Below the pieces are notes generated by a model, which saw nothing but the letters and a program-made list of their open reading frames with translations, did not search any database and was not told the DNA's origin. A DNA stretch of 5,705 nucleotides. Source: Acidobacteriota bacterium (GTDB lineage Bacteria; Acidobacteriota; Vicinamibacteria; Vicinamibacterales; SCN-69-37). The stretch lies in contig JAKALV010000218.1 of the NCBI GenBank assembly GCA_021824055.1, positions 1-5,705 of the forward strand, written 5' to 3'. The translations under genes and the position numbers were made by a program. Positions 1-5,542 of this stretch are shown piece by piece (within the stretch, counting starts at the first letter, position 1; every line of letters starts with the position of its first letter).

Positions 1-306
1 GAACTGATCGAGCGCGACGGCCCGCTCGGCCGGGGACCGGCGAAGAATGGACAATGCCGACGCGAAGACCGGCCGGAACGTTGCGCCGTTCGGGCCGACG
101 AAGCGCGTGCCCTCCACGCGCAATCGCTCAACCGCAGGGGCGTTCGATGTCACCGGCGCGGCATTCGCCGCAACCGGAGCAATGTTCACCGTTTCGCGCG
201 TCGCGCCGCCGCTCGCGATGAGCGTGAGCGCCGTCGCCATGGCCATCGCCATCGCGATCGGCCAGACGATGAAGGCCGCCGCGAACCGGCGCGCCACGCG
301 ATCCAA
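1..306 (-). CDS. Exported protein, N-terminal part only; possible glycoside-hydrolase-like (TIM-barrel) enzyme
   Basis: An open minus-strand frame runs without a stop from the thioredoxin stop codon to the window edge, so the C-terminus lies outside. Its first possible codon is TTG at 306, directly after the TAG at 309-307. A GTG follows at 297. The TTG has an AGAGG about 11 bases upstream, and neither start is decisive. From the GTG the protein begins VARRFAAAFIVWPIAMAMAM, a basic n-region then a long hydrophobic core, which is a typical Sec signal peptide or single membrane anchor. An Ala/Pro/Asn-rich linker follows (about residues 38-57). Then comes VERLRVEGTRFVGPNGATFRP and a stretch ending near ALDQF. 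The pattern 'V-x-G-x-RF-V-x-x-x-G-x-x-F-R-P' resembles the first beta-strands of secreted cellulase-like or other TIM-barrel glycoside hydrolases. That is resemblance only; no catalytic residue is inside the window. It probably shares a transcript with the thioredoxin gene. Confidence 0.7.
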   Translation of the reverse strand, partial: MDRVARRFAAAFIVWPIAMAMAMATALTLIASGGATRETVNIAPVAANAAPVTSNAPAVERLRVEGTRFVGPNGATFRPVFASALSILRRSPAERAVALDQF

Positions 307-747
307 CTACCGCCCGGCCTCTTCCAGCCAGCGCTGCATGACCTCGCGCGGGGCCACCCCGGGCTGTTGACGCACGACCTCGCCGTGCTTCAACACCACG
401 AAATTCGGGATCGCCTGCACGTTGTAGCGATTGGCCAGTTCGGGATGCGCTTCGGTGTCCACCTTGAGCACGAGCGCCTGCCCCGCCATGGTCTCGGCCA
501 GCGCGTGCACCTGCGGCGCGGCCGCGCGGCAGGGCCCGCACCAGGCCGCCCAGAAATCGACCAGGATCGGCTGACTCGCGGAGCCGACGATGTCGTCGAA
601 GGCGGCCGCATCGACCTCGATCGGCTCATGCACCGGGCCGATCTCCGTCTTGCACGACCCACAACGCGCGGTGCTGGCCAGATGCCCCGCGCCCACCCGA
701 TTTTTCACCCCGCAGCTGGGGCACGCACGTACCACTGAGAACGCCAT
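307..747 (-). CDS. trxC: Thioredoxin 2-type protein (TrxC-like) with N-terminal zinc ribbon
   Basis: Predicted 146-residue cytoplasmic protein-disulfide reductase. An N-terminal module has two cysteine pairs, CPSC at residues 9-12 and CGSC at 29-32, the zinc-binding arrangement that separates Trx2/TrxC from Trx1. The thioredoxin fold follows (about residues 42-146), with the active site WCGPC at 69-73 preceded by VDFWAA, and the cis-proline loop AIPN at 112-115. The length is close to E. coli Trx2 (139 aa). The family reduces disulfides in cytosolic proteins and is often tied to oxidative stress. The start is the ATG at 747 because the zinc ribbon begins just after it; the frame is open upstream to 906 but that part overlaps the preceding gene and shows no family resemblance. 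No clear Shine-Dalgarno precedes the ATG, only an AT-rich CATCTATAT. The gene lies 67 bases after the membrane-protein gene, and its stop directly abuts the next frame. Confidence 0.93.
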   Translation of the reverse strand: MAFSVVRACPSCGVKNRVGAGHLASTARCGSCKTEIGPVHEPIEVDAAAFDDIVGSASQPILVDFWAAWCGPCRAAAPQVHALAETMAGQALVLKVDTEAHPELANRYNVQAIPNFVVLKHGEVVRQQPGVAPREVMQRWLEEAGR

Positions 748-814
748 ATATAGATGATGCGCGTCTTGGGGGGTTGGTGACACGAAATGATGGCGAAGGA
801 ACAGCCCCGACCGG
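748..814 (-). other. Short spacer between the membrane-protein and thioredoxin genes
   Basis: These 67 bases separate two co-directional genes. I see no T-tract terminator and no convincing -35/-10 pair. A C-run (CCCCCC at 768-763 in the minus direction) and the AT-rich CATCTATAT before the thioredoxin ATG are the only distinctive parts. Co-transcription is therefore plausible but not shown. Confidence 0.4.
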
Positions 815-2773
815 CTATTGCCCGGGCTTGCGAAGCCTGTACACCCGCCCGGTGCCTTCGACATGCACGAGCGTGAGCCAGTTCGCGTAGCGCGGTAACC
901 GGGCATCGACCTCCGCCAGGTCGTTGCCCCGGTACGCCTCCGTGTGCATGACGATATAGGTCACGCCCAGGTCGGCCAGGCCGCGCACGCTTTCATCATC
1001 GGGAAACCGGGACATCTGAAGATAGAGCCGGGTGTCGAACGGCGGCTCGACGCCGCTGAAGCCGTGGACGGTCTTCTGCCAATGCGCCGTCGAATGGAGC
1101 ATGTACCGCGTGTTGAAGATCGCCACCACGGCGGGACTCGTGGTGTTGGGCATGGGCACTTCGGCCACGACGAAAGGTTTCGACTGCTGGTCGAGCCACC
1201 GATCGATCGGCGGCGGCTCGAGGGAAAAGGCTTCCGTGTCGAGCGGCATCGCGGCGAACTCGCCGATCATCAGAACGCCGACGATCACCGCAGCGAAAAC
1301 GCGACGGCCGGGCGCGAGCCGGCGGGTCATACGCTCGAATCCAAAGCCGGAGAGGATCGCGAGGCCGAGCAGTTCGAGGATCACAAATCTCGAGGGCACG
1401 CGCAGGAAGCTGAACGCCGGCAGCCAGTAGACCCATCGCCAGAGACCGAACGGCGGGCCCAGCGTCAGCCACGCGGATATGACGGTGATGATCGCGAAGG
1501 GCGTGGCGGCGTCGTGCCGTCGCGCGCGCCACCACCGCACGATGCCGCTGGCGAATCGCCGCGCGCGGACACCGAGGTCGATGGGCGCCCGCGATGCGAT
1601 CGCCAGCCGGCAGCCCATGGCGATCGCCGCAAACAACCAGATGCGCCCCGGGTGCCGCGTGCTCACACGGATCAGATCGCCGATTTTGAATCGCGCCGGC
1701 CCGAACCACACGGCAGCGATTCCGGCGGCGACAAACACCAGCGCCGCCACTTCGAGCAGCAGGCCGGCGCGTCTCCACCATCGATGTGCCGGGTCGGGCC
1801 GTTGCCCCGCCGGGTCATCGCCGCGCCAGGCAAGCGCGACGAGCGCGAGCAGAATCGGCAGATACCCTTGAAACAGGTACGCGTCGGCTTCGGGCGTTGT
1901 CATCCACGCCGGCGCGTGCGAGAGGATCAGTTTCTGGACGTGCGACGGCGAGGCGAAATAGCTCGCGGTCGACATGCCGTAGTCGTCGAGTGTGCGTGCC
2001 AGCGCGGGCGCCTCGTTCTTCGCCGCCTGATACGCGAGAAAGGTCAGCGCGGCCGGCACGAGGATCAGCAGCCCTGGCACGCCGAGGTCGGCAACGCGGC
2101 GACCGAGCGCGATCGGCTCGCCCTGCCACAGCCGGTACCCGATAAGCACCGCCGATCCGAGGACCAGGAACACCGTGCCGTGGCCGCTGGTGATCGCCTG
2201 CAGCGAGAAGAACAGCACGAACAGCCGCAGGTCGGTCTTCCGGCCGCCGTGGAGGTAGCTGTAGAGGAACGCCAGGCCGAACGGCACCCACTGCACGGTG
2301 GTAAGGTGGAACTGCGTGATGCGCAGGAATCGGGCGGGTGTAAAGGCGAAGACGATACCGGCGAGCACGGCGCTCGATTGCCGCAGGCCGGCGCGGCGCG
2401 CGAGCACGTAAGCGCCGATCGCCGAGAGGAAGATCGAGGCGAGCTCAACCAGGTTGTAGGCCAGCACGGGGTTATGGGAGAGCCAGATCACCGGCGCGGC
2501 GAGCAGCGCGCTGCCGATCAGGTTCTCCGAGTACGCCAGCGTGTGGTGGCCGGGATAGAAGATGTTGGCGTCGAAGATCGCCCACGGCTGGTGCGTAAAC
2601 GCGTGCGTGTCCCAGGCCAGCGTCCAGAGCCAGAACTGCGGATCCGCGCCCGCCGCCAGCATGCGGGTCGTGAGGTGCCGCGGAAGCGGATACGTGAGGA
2701 TCAGTGTCAGTGCCAGGTACAGCAGCGCGATGAGCGCGAAGCGCCGATCAGCCAAGCGCAAGATGTTCCCCAT
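815..2773 (-). CDS. Polytopic membrane protein, GT-C/YfhO-like putative glycosyltransferase
   Basis: Predicted 652-residue inner-membrane protein with roughly ten or more hydrophobic segments. TM1 is at residues 12-30, others lie near 86-100, 105-125, 135-147, 185-213, 230-248, 303-316, 336-357, 423-440, 463-477 and 491-510. A loop after TM1 carries GADPQFWLWTLAWD (residues 42-55). Acidic residues in this first outer loop, here D44 and D55, are where GT-C glycosyltransferases place catalytic or metal-binding carboxylates. WLPAFSFLRVPSRF at 449-463 matches a segment recurrent in YfhO-like and related membrane glycosyltransferases. The region from about 511 to 652 is soluble, with LADLGVTYIVMH at 599-610. 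The likely role is sugar transfer from a polyprenyl-phosphate donor to an envelope acceptor, but donor and acceptor cannot be read from the sequence. The start is the ATG at 2773: an in-frame TGA lies immediately upstream, so no longer form is possible. The Shine-Dalgarno is poor. The thioredoxin gene follows on the same strand. Confidence 0.8.
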   Translation of the reverse strand: MGNILRLADRRFALIALLYLALTLILTYPLPRHLTTRMLAAGADPQFWLWTLAWDTHAFTHQPWAIFDANIFYPGHHTLAYSENLIGSALLAAPVIWLSHNPVLAYNLVELASIFLSAIGAYVLARRAGLRQSSAVLAGIVFAFTPARFLRITQFHLTTVQWVPFGLAFLYSYLHGGRKTDLRLFVLFFSLQAITSGHGTVFLVLGSAVLIGYRLWQGEPIALGRRVADLGVPGLLILVPAALTFLAYQAAKNEAPALARTLDDYGMSTASYFASPSHVQKLILSHAPAWMTTPEADAYLFQGYLPILLALVALAWRGDDPAGQRPDPAHRWWRRAGLLLEVAALVFVAAGIAAVWFGPARFKIGDLIRVSTRHPGRIWLFAAIAMGCRLAIASRAPIDLGVRARRFASGIVRWWRARRHDAATPFAIITVISAWLTLGPPFGLWRWVYWLPAFSFLRVPSRFVILELLGLAILSGFGFERMTRRLAPGRRVFAAVIVGVLMIGEFAAMPLDTEAFSLEPPPIDRWLDQQSKPFVVAEVPMPNTTSPAVVAIFNTRYMLHSTAHWQKTVHGFSGVEPPFDTRLYLQMSRFPDDESVRGLADLGVTYIVMHTEAYRGNDLAEVDARLPRYANWLTLVHVEGTGRVYRLRKPGQ

Positions 2774-2795
2774 TCATGCCGGACGGTTGTAGCAC

Positions 2796-2817
2796 AAAAC
2801 GGGGTCAAAGCCGTTTT
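2796..2817. repeat. 7-base perfect inverted repeat with 8-base loop
   Basis: AAAACGG (2796-2802) and CCGTTTT (2811-2817) flank the loop GGTCAAAG. In the minus direction it would lie in the leader or promoter of the membrane-protein gene. It could be an operator or an RNA hairpin. Alternatively it could be a fragment of a mobile-element end or REP-like sequence, since the CGGGGTCA core with a flanking TTTTCCAC resembles motifs seen at some repeat and IS ends. No function can be assigned from one copy. Confidence 0.35.
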
Positions 2818-3038
2818 CCACAGATCTCTGCAGGTGAGGGACAGAGGTCCTCGAAAGTGGACGCGGCTCGCGGTAGCTCCGGTTGGCAGAAATCGCCACA
2901 TCCGGAGCACAGGCGCGTTGAATAATTTGCCACTTCCCGTCGCTACCAGCCACTCCTCCCTGTGGCGTCGTCCCGGCACGAACATTGCGATAGATCAGGC
3001 GCGGCCGACGATGGTAACGTCGTCTGCCTTGAGCCTGT

Positions 3039-3045
3039 GGGGAGG
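3039..3045 (+). promoter_or_regulatory. Strong Shine-Dalgarno for the coiled-coil gene
   Basis: GGGGAGG ends 5 bases before the ATG at 3051. It is the clearest ribosome binding site in the window and fixes this start, supporting the view that the small, otherwise unrecognised gene is real. Confidence 0.75.
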
Positions 3046-3050
3046 CGCGC

Positions 3051-3569
3051 ATGGACGATCGGTTTGATCGGCTCGAGACCATGATCGGTGCATTAGGGGG
3101 ACAGCTGCGGTCCACCGAAGAGAAGCTCGGCGGACGCATGAACGGCGTCGAGCAGAAGATCGACGGTCTCGCGTCCGTTGGGCACGCTACGGCGGCGAAG
3201 CTCGATGCGACGGCGGCGAAGCTTGATGCGACGGCGGCGAAGCTCGATGCGACGGCGGCGAAACTCGAGATCGTTGCGGAACTGGGTCGCGCGACGGCGG
3301 CGAAGGTCGACGTCACGGCAACGCGAGTGGACACCCTGTCACATCAGTTGGCCGGGGTGTCGACGCGCATCGACGGACTGACACGGCATCAGAAGCAGTT
3401 CGCCACGGACGTGACGAAACGGCTCAAGAGGGCTGAGGCGAAGGCGCAGATCACGATCGAAGGTCACGAAGCGATCCGCTCCGAAATGCGGAAAGCGTTC
3501 GCGCAGTTGCGATGGGACATCAACAACCGCGTGCAGCCGATCGAAGTGGCGGTGCGGAACCGAAAGTAG
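3051..3569 (+). CDS. Small coiled-coil protein of unknown function with heptad tandem repeats
   Basis: A 172-residue protein without signal peptide or membrane segment, so probably cytoplasmic. It is highly charged and almost certainly helical. Residues 1-43 look like a first coiled-coil stretch (MDDRFDRLETMIGALGG, later VEQKIDGL). Residues 46-73 are four consecutive 7-residue units: ATAAKLD three times, then ATAAKLE. A diverged unit (IVAELGR, 74-80) is followed by ATAAKVD (81-87), VTATRVD (88-94), TLSHQLA (95-101) and GVSTRID (102-108). Position six of the unit is hydrophobic at residues 51, 58, 65, 72, 86, 93, 100 and 107, so one heptad register spans about 60 residues. The C-terminal part (109-172) is basic and Arg/Lys-rich, ending in VRNRK. 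I do not recognise a named family. Proteins starting like MDxRFDRLE are common as unnamed coiled-coil proteins. The start is fixed by a strong GGGGAGG. The gene is transcribed alone, away from both neighbours. Confidence 0.8.
   Translation: MDDRFDRLETMIGALGGQLRSTEEKLGGRMNGVEQKIDGLASVGHATAAKLDATAAKLDATAAKLDATAAKLEIVAELGRATAAKVDVTATRVDTLSHQLAGVSTRIDGLTRHQKQFATDVTKRLKRAEAKAQITIEGHEAIRSEMRKAFAQLRWDINNRVQPIEVAVRNRK
3186..3269 (+). repeat. In-frame 21-base tandem repeat, four copies
   Basis: Four adjacent 21-base units occupy 3186-3206, 3207-3227, 3228-3248 and 3249-3269. Their shared core is ACGGCGGCGAA, and they differ from each other by only one to three bases. Each encodes one heptad, ATAAKLD or ATAAKLE. 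A separated fifth copy at 3291-3311 encodes ATAAKVD, and a more diverged one at 3312-3332 encodes VTATRVD. Because synonymous positions are also conserved, the copies probably arose by recent DNA-level duplication or slippage. Confidence 0.9.
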
Positions 3570-3650
3570 CCGGGTCCTATTTCTTCGGCGCGTTATCCAC
3601 GGCCGCAAAGAAACGCTCCTAATCCTCCCGCTCTCCGCGACGCCGACCGG

Positions 3651-3671
3651 TCACTTTGTACTACCAAGTGA
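3651..3671. terminator. Small hairpin, weak terminator candidate
   Basis: TCACTT (3651-3656) pairs perfectly with AAGTGA (3666-3671) around a 9-base loop. It lies 51-71 bases beyond the cstA stop in the direction of cstA transcription, and about 80-100 bases beyond the coiled-coil gene stop. Neither strand has a T-run after the stem and the stem is short and AT-rich, so intrinsic termination here is doubtful. Confidence 0.2.
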
Positions 3672-3709
3672 GCTTCCAATAACCAGCTTGCCAAGTAGCA
3701 GGTAACCAG
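3664..3709. repeat. Pair of imperfect direct repeats (CCAAGT...TAACCAG)
   Basis: Unit A covers 3664-3686 (CCAAGT, 10 bases, TAACCAG) and unit B covers 3691-3709 (CCAAGT, 6 bases, TAACCAG). The outer hexamer and heptamer are identical while the inner spacers differ in length and sequence. The first CCAAGT overlaps the right arm of the hairpin at 3651-3671. This could be a remnant of local duplication or a paired binding site; two copies are too few to decide. Confidence 0.4.
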
Positions 3710-3721
3710 ATTCAGATTCGC

Positions 3722-5542
3722 CTACGCTTCCACCGGCGCCGGGCCCGCCGACGGTCCGAGCGCCTGAATCCACTTCCGCATCGCGGCGCCGATGATGATC
3801 AGCACGCAGACCATCATCGCGGCCGTGCATACGGTGTCCACGTAACCCTGCATCTGCAGGCTGGCGTTGGCGCCCACGGCCAGCGGCCAGAAGTTGTCCC
3901 GAATGCTCATCCAGCCGGCGAGCAGCGTGTTGGTGGCAAGAAACACGAACGGCACCAGCGTGATCCACGCGTACTTCGCCTTGCGTGAATTCATGATGAT
4001 GGTCGTGGCGATCGACAGCGAGATCGCGGCCAGCAACTGATTCGCGATCCCGAACATCGGCCAGATGGTGCTGATGCTGCCCACCCAGATGAAGTACGCC
4101 CACGCGTAGACGACGAGCGCCGTGGAAATCATCGCGCCCGGCATCCAGGCGTGGTCCGCCATCCGGGCCGTGGCCGGCGAGGCGCGGCCCAGGAATTCAC
4201 CCACGAGAAATCTCGCCACCCGTGTTCCGGCGTCGATCGTCGTCAAAATGAACAACGCCTCGAACATGATCGCGAAGTGGTACCAGTAGTCCATCATGCC
4301 GCGCATGCCCGGCAGCTTGCTGAAGATCTGTGCCATGCCGACGGCCAGCGACACCGCGCCGCCCGGCCGGCCCTCGACCTTTTCGCCCACTTCCGCCTGC
4401 AAGTCCGGCAGATTGACGACCTGCATGTCGAGCTGCCGATACACCGCCGGCGGCGTGTTGATGGCGAAGTAATCGGCCGGCTGCAGCGAGCAGGCGGCGA
4501 TCAGCGCCATGATCCCCACCACGCCCTCCATCAACATCGCGCCATAACCGATCGGCCGGATGTCGCTTTCCTTGTCGATCATCTTCGGCGTGGTGCCCGA
4601 GCCGATCAATCCGTGGAATCCCGAAATCGCGCCGCACGCGATCGTGATGAACGCAAACGGAAACAGCGTGCCCGGTATGATCGGCCCGCCGCCGCCGATA
4701 TACGCCGAAAACGCCGGCATCTGCAGATGCGGATTGACGACGATGACGCCGATGATCAGAAAACCGATCGTGCCGATCTTCATGAAGGACGACAGGTAGT
4801 CGCGCGGCGCCAGCAGCATCCACACCGGCAGCACCGACGCGATGAATCCATACGCGGCCAGCCCGATGATCAGCTGCGGCCGCGACAACAGGAAGTAATG
4901 CCCGATCGACGACGCCGCGATGGGCTTGCCGGCGACGACCGCGATGATGAGCGCGGTGACGCCGATCACCGTGGCTTCGTTCGTCTTGCCCCTGCGCCAG
5001 TTGTGCGTGTAGAAGCCCATGAACAGCGCGATCGGAATGGTCAGCCCGATCGTGAACACCGCCCACGCGCTCTCCTGCAGCGCGTTGACCACGGCCAGCC
5101 CGAGACCCGCGAGCGCGACGACGACGACGAAGATGATGGCGATGGCGGCCGTGGTGCCGGCCACGGGGCCGATCTCCGTGCGCGCAATCGACGCGAGCGA
5201 CGCGCCGCCACGGCGCGTCGAGGCCCAGAGAATCAGCATGTCGTGCACCGCGCCGGCCAGACACACGCCGGCGACGATCCAGATCAATCCCGGCGCCCAG
5301 CCGAACTGCGCGGCCAGCACGGGGCCGATCAGCGGCCCGGCGCCCGTGATCGCGGCAAAGTGATGCCCGAACAGCACCCAGCGCGACGTGGGATGGAAGT
5401 TCTGGCCGTCCTCCTTCGTGTGCGACGGCGTGATCCGCGTGTCGTCGATCATCATGATCTTGGCGGCGATGAACGCGCTGTAGAAGCGGTATGACAGGGC
5501 GAGCACACCGAGGACCGGAATGATGATGTACATTGCTGGCAT
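3722..5542 (-). CDS. cstA: Carbon starvation protein CstA family transporter (pyruvate/peptide type)
   Basis: A 606-residue inner-membrane transporter, from the ATG at 5542. It contains the long N-terminal CstA domain followed by the C-terminal CstA 5TM region, with many hydrophobic helices. Family hallmarks are FGHHFAAITGAGPLIGP (about residues 58-74), GAVHDM near 97-102, LLAPRDYLSSFMKIG (243-257), ACGAISGFHGLIGSGTTPK (302-320), IGYGAMLMEG (331-340), YHFAIMFEALFILTTIDAGT (421-440) and WPMFGIANQLLAA (494-506). E. coli CstA (about 700 aa) and BtsT are implicated in pyruvate and peptide uptake during nutrient limitation; substrate here is inferred only from the family. It is roughly 100 residues shorter than E. 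coli CstA, mainly in a shorter periplasmic/cytoplasmic loop region before the YHF motif and a shorter tail, as in many CstA homologues. ATGs at 5542 and 5533 and a GTG at 5578 are all in frame. I prefer 5542 because TATAAT at 5555-5550 falls downstream of the GTG, and the first helix starts at MYIIIPVLGVL. Confidence 0.94.
   Translation of the reverse strand: MPAMYIIIPVLGVLALSYRFYSAFIAAKIMMIDDTRITPSHTKEDGQNFHPTSRWVLFGHHFAAITGAGPLIGPVLAAQFGWAPGLIWIVAGVCLAGAVHDMLILWASTRRGGASLASIARTEIGPVAGTTAAIAIIFVVVVALAGLGLAVVNALQESAWAVFTIGLTIPIALFMGFYTHNWRRGKTNEATVIGVTALIIAVVAGKPIAASSIGHYFLLSRPQLIIGLAAYGFIASVLPVWMLLAPRDYLSSFMKIGTIGFLIIGVIVVNPHLQMPAFSAYIGGGGPIIPGTLFPFAFITIACGAISGFHGLIGSGTTPKMIDKESDIRPIGYGAMLMEGVVGIMALIAACSLQPADYFAINTPPAVYRQLDMQVVNLPDLQAEVGEKVEGRPGGAVSLAVGMAQIFSKLPGMRGMMDYWYHFAIMFEALFILTTIDAGTRVARFLVGEFLGRASPATARMADHAWMPGAMISTALVVYAWAYFIWVGSISTIWPMFGIANQLLAAISLSIATTIIMNSRKAKYAWITLVPFVFLATNTLLAGWMSIRDNFWPLAVGANASLQMQGYVDTVCTAAMMVCVLIIIGAAMRKWIQALGPSAGPAPVEA
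5510..5513 (+). promoter_or_regulatory. Candidate Shine-Dalgarno for dedA
   Basis: GAGG ends 6 bases before the ATG at 5520 and 9 bases before the ATG at 5523, both good spacings. The later in-frame ATG at 5541 has no comparable site. This favours a dedA start within the ATG triplet run 5520-5528, which lies inside the first cstA codons. Confidence 0.4.

Larger units (their letters stand above)
2774..3050. other. Divergent intergenic spacer, 277 bases
   Basis: This region lies between the minus-strand membrane-protein start and the plus-strand coiled-coil gene start, so it should contain promoters for both. No strong sigma-70 pair stands out. In the minus direction TGCTACAAC near 2794-2786 resembles an extended -10 (TGnTAnAAt-like), but no -35 lies at normal spacing. 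In the plus direction TTGCGA at 2985-2990 is a possible -35 without a good -10. An inverted repeat (2796-2817) sits 23-44 bases from the membrane-protein start. Minus-strand frames are open through part of the spacer but show no recognisable protein. Confidence 0.5.
3570..3721. other. Convergent intergenic spacer, 152 bases
   Basis: This separates the 3' ends of the coiled-coil gene and cstA. I see no classical GC-rich stem followed by a T-run on either strand. A weak bulged hairpin overlaps the stop of the coiled-coil gene (GAAAGTAG at 3562-3569 with CTATTTC at 3577-3583). A cleaner 6-base stem lies at 3651-3671. The second half (3651-3720) is noticeably richer in A and T than the surrounding genes and contains imperfect direct repeats. 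Confidence 0.5.

Noticed and set aside
748..906. Upstream extension of the thioredoxin frame to an ATG at 906 (199-residue form).
   Set aside because: The extra 53 residues overlap the coding end of the membrane-protein gene, lack family resemblance, and precede the zinc ribbon that starts right after the ATG at 747.
2707..2985. Minus-strand 92-codon frame crossing the spacer and the start of the membrane-protein gene, considered as a relic of a mobile-element protein.
   Set aside because: I could not identify a specific family and it overlaps the true gene start. It is kept only as a weak element-relic idea under the inverted-repeat finding.
2985..3017. TTGCGA with a downstream TGGTAA-like motif as a sigma-70 promoter for the coiled-coil gene.
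   Set aside because: The spacing is about 21 bases and the -10 match is poor, so it is not distinguishable from chance.
944..3067. Very long plus-strand open frame (707 codons) opposite the membrane-protein gene.
   Set aside because: It is antisense to a gene with clear membrane helices and motifs. Its translation is rich in Arg, His, Gln and Glu with no fold signature, as expected for an antisense shadow in GC-rich DNA.
3186..3269. Tandem repeats as a possible CRISPR array.
   Set aside because: Units are directly adjacent with no unique spacers, are in frame inside a gene, and encode protein heptads.
2774..3334. Minus-strand open frame of 186 codons covering the divergent spacer and the 5' part of the coiled-coil gene, including an antisense SSFAAVA repeat.
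   Set aside because: The repeat is simply the reverse of the 21-base tandem units. The plus strand has the strong Shine-Dalgarno and the heptad register, and the antisense product resembles nothing known to me.
3562..3583. Bulged hairpin at the stop codon of the coiled-coil gene as an intrinsic terminator.
   Set aside because: The stem is AT-rich, contains a bulge, overlaps the stop codon and lacks a following T-run.
4151..5494. Long plus-strand open frame (447 codons) opposite cstA.
   Set aside because: Its product is dominated by Arg, Asp and His with no recognisable domain, and the opposite strand carries an unmistakable CstA protein.
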